A stretch of DNA of 64,000 nucleotides, from assembly GCF_034190915.1 (NCBI RefSeq), contig NW_026947502.1:38098785-38162784 (forward strand), written 5' to 3'. Of this stretch, positions 59,301 through 64,000 are shown piece by piece. Under the pieces are notes generated by a model. It had not been told where the DNA came from. It did not search any database and was given only the letters and a program-made list of their open reading frames with translations. Each line of letters starts with the position of its first letter. Positions within the stretch are counted from its first letter, which is position 1. A program made the position numbers and the translations under genes. The stretch is from Cavia porcellus. Lineage: Eukaryota; Chordata; Mammalia; Rodentia; Caviidae.

Positions 59301-61189
59301 GTGAAGTTCAGCTTCATCTTGAGCACCTTGCCTTCTTTCCAGAAGCACAAAGAAGCCTCTGCAAACAGGCCCAAGATTGGAAATGAGGGAATAAGTGTGT
59401 GGTGTGCACATATCTCAGAGTGGCTCTACTTATTCAAACGCCCTCCTAGATGTTCATGCATTTGCTCTACAAAGGGAGAGAGCTGACTTTTTCACAAATG
59501 TCAAACATAAAGATGTTCAAAAAGTCACTGGGGTACAAACCAGCAAGATTCAGTGTCACCATCTCTCATTAACTGGGGTGCAGAATATTCAGGTTTATTT
59601 TTATTTTTATGTGATTTCAGTATATGAAAACTCATTATACAGGAGATTCTTCCCTAATGTATCGATTCCTTATAACTGAAAAATAATAGAAAAAATTCAT
59701 TTTCACAAGAAAGTCTGTGGCAGCTGGAGTTAAGGTTTATTCCAGAAAAGTCGGGTCTGGGAAATAGCAGGCCAGGACCTGGTTTGCGTACTGGTGCAGG
59801 AGATGAGTGGGGCCATCAGAGGATCAGTATGCTGCAGGATGCTAATCCTGCCAGCCCCCTGAAAGTGTCCTGATGTTTGCAAGGACAGGCAGGAGTGCAA
59901 CCCATTACCACGGGGAGAAAATCACTTTACAGTGTGGGTCCTCTTGACTGTTAGAGGACATCACCTTTCAAACAAGGAGAGAGCATCACATGCCTGTTCC
60001 CTAAAACCTGGCCCTTCCAGCTTGCTTTCCCCTCCTGCCTATCCAAGAGACAGTTAACAATTACAAGGGAGGACAGAGAGACTATCTGAGGCGACTGGGG
60101 TCGGCTTCTGCACCACGTCTGCTCTCCATAAGCAGCAGACATGAACATACATGATATTTTAGGCCATCAAGATAGCCCCCTGAACTTTCCCTTGCAGTGT
60201 GCAGTTTCATAGTTCTGACTTAGTTTAATTAAGTGTGTTGAAAGGTGTTTGAATGAGAGATGAGATTCTGGGGGAGAAAGAGGATAAAAATAAAATTAGT
60301 AAGACACTGGGCTTCCTTCCAAAGACACACAAATCCAGTGGTGCTTTTCCACAAAATGTGAATTGTGAGTGCTGTCATGAAGGTGGGGAGGCTGTGACAT
60401 GAGGGATGGGTGGATGGGATTAGCTGTTTCAGCAGGAGGGGTTAGAGACCAAGAAACCTCTGAGTTGTATCTGGGCCACAGGCTTCCACGTGAGCAACAT
60501 AGGGTTCTCTGCTGCCAATGGTCTCAAAACAGACCAGAACATGGGAAGCCAGAGACACCCTAATGTCTTCCATAGTAAGAGGTTTACACTGCTTTTAGCT
60601 ACATTTTGGATTCAGCTCTAATCCAGCTTGTTCACAACATCTAGGAAAGTGGAAAGGAGCAACAGAAACAATCTCTCCAGCCACGAAACTTGTACAATGT
60701 ACTTTGTCTCTTTGGGCCTCCACTTCCCCAACTACTGACCTACAGAGCTGAGATCAGACTGTTGCTTCACTCTTATCAATACGCTGGACGAAACATGCAT
60801 CTAGAGGGTAAGTAAGCAAAATACTACACTGTCACTGTTTTACATGCACTAAGGATAACTGGCTTTTGATTAAGGGGATGAAAGGAAATGACTTTGATTA
60901 AGGAGATAAAGAGAAATAAGCCAGACAGTCTTCTACTATTGTTATGTCCCCAGTTAGCATGGGGGGCAGTGATATGCAGTTTACGGAATGTGCGCTGTCA
61001 GAGGAGCCAGCTTGTTTTCTAGACGTTTTAAATAACCAAGTAAGCGTTTGTACGTACCTGGGCTTAGGGACTCGTTCATCAGGAACTGGTGTCCAGGTAG
61101 AATCGGGAGACTTCTGTTCCTTAAATCGACCAGTAAAAACATTGGCAATGTCCAGCATGTCATAGGCACACACGGCAGACCCTGGAATG
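27095..61189 (-). CDS. SEMA6A: Semaphorin-6A, 3' nine coding exons (partial gene; 5' end outside window)
   Basis: SEMA6A is a single-pass membrane semaphorin. It signals through plexin-A2 and plexin-A4 in axon guidance, neuronal migration and laminar wiring, and its cytoplasmic tail allows reverse signalling. The exons join as 61058-61189, 58977-59132, 57534-57710, 56896-57036, 56729-56809, 54547-54605, 52174-52194, 46677-46841 and 27095-28293. Every junction is GT-AG, and the phases fit without a shift. The total is 2131 nt: one base completing a split codon, 709 residues and a TAA stop. Family length is about 1030 residues, so the window starts near residue 321. In order it encodes the C-terminal half of the sema domain, the PSI domain, the stalk, the TM helix and the full tail ending in MKPNDACT. 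The tail sequence separates it from SEMA6B, 6C and 6D. No frameshift or premature stop is seen. Exons for the signal peptide and first sema half should lie above 64000. Confidence 0.97.
31530..31685 (+). mobile_element. MIR SINE fragment
   Basis: Contains GCGTGACTTTTTGGCCAGGG, GGGCCTCAGTTTTAATCTGT, AATATGGGGGTAATACAATC and AGAAGAATCAAATGAAATAA, in the order of the MIR core and 3' half. It is well diverged and sits in the large SEMA6A intron. Confidence 0.65.
34360..35040. promoter_or_regulatory. Candidate intronic enhancer of SEMA6A
   Basis: This block keeps many CpG dinucleotides (for example AGCGACATGATTAATAGGC, GGAATCGCGAGCC and GGCCGATGGAG). It has no recognisable repeat and lies in a long A/T-rich intron. 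Such compositional contrast is common in deeply conserved non-coding elements. No transcript-like feature is seen. A species alignment would decide. Confidence 0.3.
35448..35472. repeat. (ATTAGA)n hexanucleotide repeat
   Basis: Four tandem ATTAGA units in the large SEMA6A intron. Confidence 0.9.
35960..36115 (+). mobile_element. MIR SINE fragment
   Basis: Contains TTTGAACCTTGGCTGTGGGA followed by ACTTGGGCATGTCACTCGGT, matching the 'TTCAAATCCCGGCTCTGCC...TTGGGCAAGTCACTTAACC' part of MIR. The 3' half is poorly preserved. Confidence 0.5.
36420..36502 (-). mobile_element. hAT-Charlie terminal fragment (MER5/MER20-like)
   Basis: The segment ends CACCAAAGCTTGAGAAGCACTG, close to the reverse complement of the CAGTGGTTCTCAAACTTTGG terminal repeat of Charlie-type elements. 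Only the terminal part is recognisable, and the inner boundary is approximate. Confidence 0.55.
39380..39615 (+). mobile_element. LINE L2 3' fragment
   Basis: The strings TTTGGAATGAATGCCCAGCT, CCAACCTTTCCTTCAATGAC and the flanking C/T-rich sequence follow the L2 3' consensus order (..TGGAATG.. then ..CCTTCAAGGCCC..). Edges are approximate. Confidence 0.45.
40659..40719. repeat. (CT)n microsatellite
   Basis: About 30 CT units with one CC interruption near 40705, attached to the ID SINE at 40720. Confidence 0.95.
40720..40783 (-). mobile_element. ID SINE fused to a (GA)n tail
   Basis: Minus strand: AGCCAGAGATTCAGCTCAGT, then GGTCCTGAGTTTGATTCTCA and GCAG, running straight into (GA)n (40659-40719 on the plus strand). 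As with the B1 at 17034, the tail has become a GA microsatellite. Confidence 0.8.
42715..42900. promoter_or_regulatory. Candidate intronic conserved element
   Basis: Unique sequence with a CACGTG E-box at 42753-42758, plus GGTGGTACGCATTCC and GATGCAATATGGTGGC. It stands out from the A/T-rich surroundings. Purely inferential. Confidence 0.22.
44930..45110. promoter_or_regulatory. Candidate intronic enhancer with homeodomain motifs
   Basis: Contains ATTGTAAAACAAT (inverted), a TALE-type CTGTCA at 45055-45060 and TTAATTGG about 45066-45073, within repeat-free sequence 1.6-1.8 kb beyond (3' side of, in plus coordinates below) the stalk exon. Motif clustering is suggestive, not proof. Confidence 0.25.
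45372..45397. repeat. (AGGC)n tetranucleotide repeat
   Basis: Six and a half perfect AGGC units in the large SEMA6A intron. Confidence 0.9.
46677..46841 (-). CDS. SEMA6A: SEMA6A exon: juxtamembrane stalk
   Basis: This 165-nt exon encodes (G)[20 protein letters not shown], then [16 protein letters not shown] and SHNHQDKK(G). It is the flexible serine/threonine-rich stalk between the PSI domain and the membrane and is a likely O-glycosylated segment. It starts with GG, completing the glycine left by the microexon, after an AAAACAG acceptor. It ends before the donor GTAAGG at 46676. The next exon supplies GA to finish glycine and continues with VIRES, so the junction reads DKKGVIRES as in SEMA6A. 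The stalk is the least conserved extracellular part of class 6 semaphorins. Confidence 0.96.
49422..49704 (+). mobile_element. Composite SINE: B1 plus two ID-like units within one target-site duplication
   Basis: The left part (about 49422-49520) is B1-like, with CACTCTGGAAGGCTGAGGCA. A full ID-like unit follows (about 49530-49600: AAGGATTTAGCTCAGTGGCA ... TTTGATTCCCAGTAC), then an A/T linker and a second, shorter ID unit (about 49634-49692: GGGCTGGAGTTGAGCTCAGG ... CTCCAGTACC). The 11-bp repeat AAAAGTTCATT at 49411-49421 and 49705-49715 flanks the whole block. The last ID is the normal right half of a B1-ID dimer; the middle one is extra. Confidence 0.82.
50100..50190 (+). mobile_element. 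LINE L2 tail fragment
   Basis: Contains CTGCCTGGCACAGAGCAAGC, then CTCGGCAAATGTTGTCAAGTG. This mirrors the L2 terminal 'CCTGGCACATAGTAGG..AATAAATGTTTG..' motif. It is short and diverged. Confidence 0.45.
52174..52194 (-). CDS. SEMA6A: SEMA6A 21-nt microexon in the extracellular stalk
   Basis: The 21 bases encode (N)SFVALN(G). The acceptor is a strong pyrimidine tract ending TTTGTCTTTCAG, and the donor GTAAGG follows directly. It enters with two bases that complete asparagine and leaves with one base of glycine, so it can be skipped without changing the frame downstream. The reading matches the stalk of known SEMA6A proteins, where this heptapeptide follows GDCH. The introns either side are 2352 and 5332 bp. 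I saw no TGC triplet in the last 30 bases before the exon, so a typical SRRM4 intronic motif is not obvious. Confidence 0.93.
52195..54546 (-). other. SEMA6A intron upstream of the microexon (2.35 kb)
   Basis: GT-AG intron. It contains a short GC-rich patch at about 52800-53000, an interrupted (CA)n microsatellite at 53252-53337 and otherwise A/T-rich sequence. No exon was recognised between the 59-nt exon and the 21-nt exon. Confidence 0.9.
53252..53337. repeat. Interrupted (CA)n microsatellite in SEMA6A intron
   Basis: CA repeats interrupted by CAGA, CCCAAATA and CTCGCACGCATA strings; the longest pure run is at the right, about 53299-53337. Confidence 0.93.
54547..54605 (-). CDS. SEMA6A: SEMA6A exon: post-PSI segment (59 nt)
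   Basis: This short exon encodes (R)[19 protein letters not shown](N). It completes the PSI-proximal region and starts the extracellular stalk; the last cysteine (GDC) belongs to this segment. The acceptor is TAAAG ending at 54606 and the donor is a consensus GTAAGT starting at 54546. One base enters and one base leaves the codon frame, which matches both neighbouring exons. The flanking introns are 2123 bp (56728 to 54606) and 2352 bp (54546 to 52195). Confidence 0.95.
54606..56728 (-). other. SEMA6A intron after the PSI core exon (2.1 kb)
   Basis: GT-AG intron with donor GTAAGA at 56728 and acceptor TAAAG ending at 54606. No repeat family is obvious. A block at 56340-56560 with two TCTAATTGG/TCAATTAG-type homeodomain motifs stands out and is listed separately. 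Confidence 0.9.
56340..56560. promoter_or_regulatory. Candidate intronic enhancer next to the PSI exons
   Basis: Contains GTCAATTAGAAGAGCGGG and GCTAATCTAATTGGTATCC, an inverted pair of homeodomain-type cores about 50 bp apart, plus a TTTAATCAGACAGAGGTG string. No repeat family is seen. Inference only. Confidence 0.25.
56729..56809 (-). CDS. SEMA6A: SEMA6A exon: PSI domain core
   Basis: This 81-nt exon encodes (K)[20 protein letters not shown], then HLSSNS(R). The [11 protein letters not shown] signature is the PSI domain core found in all vertebrate semaphorins; it links the sema domain to the stalk. The acceptor is CCTGCAG ending at 56810 and the donor is GTAAGA starting at 56728. The incoming split codon (AA|G) is lysine and the outgoing one (AG|A) is arginine, so the frame is preserved. 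It corresponds to about residues 523-550. Confidence 0.97.
56896..57036 (-). CDS. SEMA6A: SEMA6A exon: end of sema domain and start of PSI domain
   Basis: This 141-nt exon reads (K)[20 protein letters not shown], then [20 protein letters not shown] and HGKCK(K). The first two thirds close the beta-propeller. From CERHGKC onward it enters the cysteine-rich PSI (plexin-semaphorin-integrin) domain. The acceptor is ACTAG ending at 57037 and the donor is GTATGT starting at 56895. The intron that follows (56810-56895) is only 86 bp, close to the lower limit for mammalian introns. The codons GCG in ALYV and GTC GCG nearby make this exon locally CpG-rich. Confidence 0.97.
57194..57360 (+). mobile_element. 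B1-ID dimeric SINE
   Basis: The B1 half contains GCATGATGGTGCATGCCTGT, CCAGCACTCTGGGAGGCTGA and GAGCCCAGCCTGGGTGATTT. An A-rich linker leads to the ID half, with TGTTGGAGATGTAGCTCGGT and TGGGTTCAATCTCCAGGATC. It lies antisense inside the 497-bp SEMA6A intron, between 57534-57710 and 56896-57036. Confidence 0.85.
57534..57710 (-). CDS. SEMA6A: SEMA6A exon: sema domain with two N-glycosylation sequons
   Basis: This 177-nt exon encodes (R)[19 protein letters not shown], then VVFLGSEKG, and ends SVYNPE(K). It forms a late blade of the beta-propeller; the VFLGSEKG strand is a hallmark of semaphorins. Two N-linked glycosylation sequons can be read directly: NHT after PYQ and NDS in FLNDSLF. The acceptor is CATAG ending at 57711 and the donor is GTGAGT starting at 57533. 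The split lysine codon (AA|A) is completed by the next exon, across a 497-bp intron. It corresponds to about residues 417-476. Confidence 0.97.
58977..59132 (-). CDS. SEMA6A: SEMA6A exon: sema domain, cysteine pair segment
   Basis: This 156-nt exon encodes (R)[19 protein letters not shown] and continues to RPWFLRTMV(R). The adjacent cysteines of PGCC and the stretch before PWFLRTMV are typical of class 6 sema domains. The acceptor is GTTTGTAG, ending at 59133, and the donor is GTGGGT, starting at 58976. The first base completes the arginine codon left open by the 61058-61189 exon, and the last two bases (AG) are completed by the 57534-57710 exon. It corresponds to about residues 365-417. The donor matches the GT(A/G)-GGT pattern acceptably but lacks the usual A at position +4. 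Confidence 0.96.
59133..61057 (-). other. SEMA6A intron (1.9 kb)
   Basis: GT-AG intron with donor GTACGT at 61057 and acceptor GTTTGTAG ending at 59133. I recognise no exon or repeat element inside it; open frames within are short and anonymous. Confidence 0.88.
61058..61189 (-). CDS. SEMA6A: SEMA6A exon: sema domain blade segment (first coding exon in window)
   Basis: This 132-nt exon reads (S)[18 protein letters not shown] and continues to DERVPKPR. That is the segment of the seven-bladed sema beta-propeller containing the conserved VCAYDM motif. Its acceptor is a TGTAG ending at 61190 and its donor is GTACGT starting at 61057. It begins with one base that completes an AGC serine codon from the unseen upstream exon. 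It ends with AG, which the next exon completes to arginine. Residue numbers would be about 321-365 by family length. The sema domain carries the plexin-binding surface and the homodimer interface. I looked for the preceding exon between 61190 and 64000 and did not find it, so the next intron is at least 2.8 kb. Confidence 0.95.
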
Positions 61190-61575
61190 CTACAATGTGA
61201 TGTTTTTGGTATTAGGAGGCCATTAACACACCAGCTGGATGACACACTCCCAAGAAATTTTCTTATCACAGACACAACCTGAATAGTGCAAATTAAGGGA
61301 TCTTACTGCGTAAAGAAAGTGTTTTAGTCTATCCGATACACCTCAACAACCTTCCTGAAGAACGGGGCAGCTACTGCAAACTCAGAGAGAGAAAAAACCC
61401 TTTCATGTCTCCACTGCCTCCTGAACCACTTTTGTTCACTGAGCTGATAATAGATATTTTGTAATTTCTCTATCATCCAACAATCCGAAGATAGAAGTTT
61501 CTAGAGAATATTCTACATCTAATGTGAGTAAAAATGTGAAAGGCAATGGCTCCATTTTCTACATATCACTTGCTT

Positions 61576-61613
61576 ATACTTTTAAGGAAATATCTATACT
61601 ATGTAGAATTTCA
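61576..61613 (+). repeat. 38-bp direct repeat, copy 1
   Basis: Thirty-eight bases beginning ATACTTTTAAGGAAATATCT match 63278-63315 with two differences, including a 25-base exact core at 61584-61608. It lies in the SEMA6A intron. Confidence 0.85.
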
Positions 61614-63277
61614 TACGAAATTCTGAGGATATGAGAATGTGAAAACTGGGGAAGGGGCATCCACACATCTTCTGTATTAGGCACTATACCTTTAAATTTT
61701 TACTTCATGCTTATTTGCCCAAGACTAAATAATTTAAGTGCATAAAACACTACCACTTTGCAAATAAAGTACTTTATCAAGTGCTAAATAATAATGACAG
61801 TAATCTCCATGTATAATTGCATCCTTGCCCTGCAGTTCTGGAAGGACTTAGGCATTTATTTTTCCATCAGTGGTGGAAAGACATAAATTATTCATTCATC
61901 CGGGTGTGCTATTTACATTTGAACCCATGTTTGTTTTTGACTATGGTTGCTACTTGATTTTGACCAAATAAATTCAATGGCAGGTACCAGCTGGCCATGA
62001 GTCTTAATCAGGCTCCAAGGTAGTGGGACATTACACAGTAGGGTTTTCCAGGTAGTGACACAGGTGCTTTGCAGTGTGGGAACATCAGTCAGGGTAGGGA
62101 GAAACTTAGCATTGATTTTGCAAATGTTATACAGCAGTGGCAGGGGAATTTTATGCCATCTTTAATTTGATAGTGCAATTATTGAAGTGTTACTGATAAA
62201 GCAAGAAACAGAGGAATAAAAAGTTTGTTTTAAACATGGTCATAGCATGAATTTTAAAATATACAGTTTATACATGTATATATTTTTCAAAGAATGAAGT
62301 TTATAAAATAGCCACCCACCATTTGCCTTTCAATTTCAGAACCAAACACTATTTACTAAATTTTGTAAGTTTTTTTTTTACATTTTCCTTTCCTAAATGT
62401 AGCAAGTTTACATATTTACCTAATGAGTTAAGAAAAGTCAGATAAATATTGCTTGAGGAATTTTAGGATGCTACCCACAATGAGTGAAGACACACTAAGG
62501 TTTTATAATCTTCCTAAGACTAGAAGCACTTTTGAAGTCTATTTTTCCTCTTTCCTCCCTTCTGTCTTCCTTCCTTTAAATCTACCCTTTATTCTTTTTT
62601 TCCACTTCTGTTCATTAACAGGTATTTATGAAATCTCTAATCTAGAGCAGTAAGTGGTCCATAAATAAGAGAGTCCTGCCTTTCTTTGGAGGCAAGCATG
62701 GTAACAACCACAAAAACTCCCAGGTAATCAATCTGTTACAGGTCGTACATGAAAGAGAGAGGCACAGTGTGGTGAGAGGTGACTGAGCTGAGATGTGAGT
62801 CCAGGGTACACGTTGGTGGGGCAGGCGGACTTGGCAGAGAGCAATGCATGAGCAGAGACTGGCATAGATTCTAGAACTGCACTTTCGCTCCAGGAGGTCA
62901 TGGCACAAGCCATGTGGCAGAGGATGAGAGGTGAGATGAGCTCAGGAGGGAAGGAAGGCACATCATGAGGAACTGGTGAACCATGCCAAGAAGCTTTCAT
63001 TTTCTTCACAGCAAAGAGGGTCCTTTCGAAGATTGGAAATCATCCGCCATAGCCCAGTTTGATGTGTGGATGAGAATGGAGGGGTGAAAGGGGGGCGGAA
63101 TCAGGGGGAGTAAAGCCAAAGCAGGAAAACGGTTTAGAGATGAAAATGGGTGTGTATATTTTAAAAGTGGAAATTAAATAACCATTTTTTCAATTTTACT
63201 GAACAAATATGATTTCTCAGACTCCGTAAGCATTGCTATGGCACTAAGGAGCTATTACTTAAGGACCACTTAAGGAA

Positions 63278-63315
63278 ATACTTTAAAGGAAATATCTATA
63301 CTATGTAGAAATTCA
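63278..63315 (+). repeat. 38-bp direct repeat, copy 2
   Basis: Second copy of the sequence at 61576-61613; the exact core is 63286-63310. Its right end overlaps the target-site duplication of the ID SINE at 63321. A weaker, third related string (AAATACTTTAAATGGAATA) occurs near 63575-63595. Confidence 0.85.
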
Positions 63316-63320
63316 CTGAG

Positions 63321-63421
63321 GCTTTTATTGGTTATGGTTTTGTTTTGGAACCATGGATTGAACTCAAGACCTTGAGTTTGCCAGGCAGGCACTTATGCTG
63401 CTGAGCTAAATCCCCAGCCCC
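63321..63421 (-). mobile_element. ID SINE, minus orientation, with 9-bp target-site duplication
   Basis: Minus strand: GGGGCTGGGGATTTAGCTCA, GCATAAGTGCCTGCCTGGCA, then GTTCAATCCATGG. The repeat TTCACTGAG occurs at 63312-63320 and 63422-63430. It belongs to the same sub-type as the 22550 element (GGGGATTTAGCTCAGCGGCATAA-like) and differs from the shorter ID half of the dimers. Confidence 0.85.
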
Positions 63422-64000
63422 TTCACTGAGATTTTAAATCAAAATGTAATCTATACTTTCAAAATACCAAAGAAAATCCCTCAAACTAAAAGGTGTGCTC
63501 TTAAATTCCACTGGTTCCTTTCATGTACTTAGAGTATGCTTGCTACTGCGGATATTTCTTAGCGAGCACTTACAAAAATACTTTAAATGGAATATAAGTT
63601 ATAGGAACCCACACCTTAAAAAAAAAAAAAAAGAAGAAAAACAGAAATCCGAAAATCAGCAGGAAATGTTTGACTCTTACCCTCCATGTAATTGAGGGAC
63701 ATGAGTTTGTCCTTCTGCTGCTGTGCTCTGAGCTCTATCCAAGTCTTGAGCAGTTCTTTTTAGATTCTATCCCCTAATCTCATCATTCTATGTCTGTCAC
63801 GTAGGCATTCACTGAGTTCTTAAAAGTCTTTGTAAAAGATATAATCAAGGCAAAACAGCATTTTCCTAGGGGAAGATACTCCGTGTGGAATACACAATGA
63901 TTCTGCATTGAACTGAAAACAGGGTGCGTTCAGATTTCTTGCCTATGTCCAGTTGTATGATCATTTTCACCCAAGAGCACCAGGGATGAGATTTTATTGG

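Larger units (their letters stand above)
61190..64000 (-). other. SEMA6A intron continuing past the window edge
   Basis: This begins at the acceptor of the 61058-61189 exon and runs off the window. No sema-domain exon was found. It contains two copies of a 38-bp sequence (61576-61613 and 63278-63315) and one minus-oriented ID SINE (63321-63421). A GAGG|GTAAGA donor-like string on the minus strand near 63678 does not follow sequence resembling SEMA6A. Confidence 0.85.

Noticed and set aside
63660..63760. Possible upstream SEMA6A exon with a GGTAAGA donor-like string on the minus strand
   Set aside because: The preceding open sequence (QQQKDKLMSLNYMEG) does not resemble the sema-domain segment that should precede [11 protein letters not shown], and the phase does not fit.
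1..64000. CRISPR arrays, bacterial operons, phage or defence systems
   Set aside because: None present. The sequence is vertebrate throughout; tandem repeats are microsatellites without spacers.

Overview
The window is mammalian nuclear DNA. It has long introns, a terminal coding exon of more than 1 kb, GT-AG splice junctions, MIR/L2/hAT fossils, a MaLR LTR and many dinucleotide microsatellites. Short SINEs derived from 7SL RNA (B1-like) and from tRNA (ID-like), sometimes joined as a B1-ID dimer, point to a rodent. The dimer is best known from the squirrel-related lineage, so Sciuromorpha is my tentative guess. I see no prokaryotic or plasmid sequence, no CRISPR array and no intact viral gene.

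The only protein-coding gene I can support is the 3' two-thirds of SEMA6A (semaphorin-6A), on the minus strand. Nine coding exons run from 61189 down to 27095: 61058-61189, 58977-59132, 57534-57710, 56896-57036, 56729-56809, 54547-54605, 52174-52194 (a 21-nt microexon), 46677-46841 and 27095-28293. The reading frame stays open across all eight introns. The exons encode 709 complete residues and a stop: the second half of the sema domain, the PSI domain, the juxtamembrane stalk, one transmembrane helix and the whole cytoplasmic tail. The 5' exons (signal peptide and first half of the sema domain) lie beyond the right edge. A 3' UTR of about 3 kb probably ends near 24045.

Layout: 1-24044 is intergenic sequence downstream of SEMA6A, with repeats, one MaLR LTR, an interstitial telomeric tract and a possible regulatory block near 23.6 kb. 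24045-28293 is the 3' UTR and terminal exon. 28294-46676 is an 18.4-kb intron with several CpG-bearing or motif-rich blocks that may be enhancers. 46677-61189 holds the other eight exons. 61190-64000 is the start of the next upstream intron, including an ID SINE with a clear target-site duplication.

I found no previously undescribed biological system. The observations most worth checking are the in-frame 21-nt microexon, the interstitial telomeric repeat, a 40-bp sequence that recurs 1.9 kb away and is flanked at one site by 11-bp direct repeats, a 38-bp direct repeat in the intron at 61.6/63.3 kb, a composite SINE carrying two ID units inside one target-site duplication, and a 60-bp TG/CG tract in the SEMA6A 3' UTR. 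Statements about conservation are inference, because no alignment could be run.
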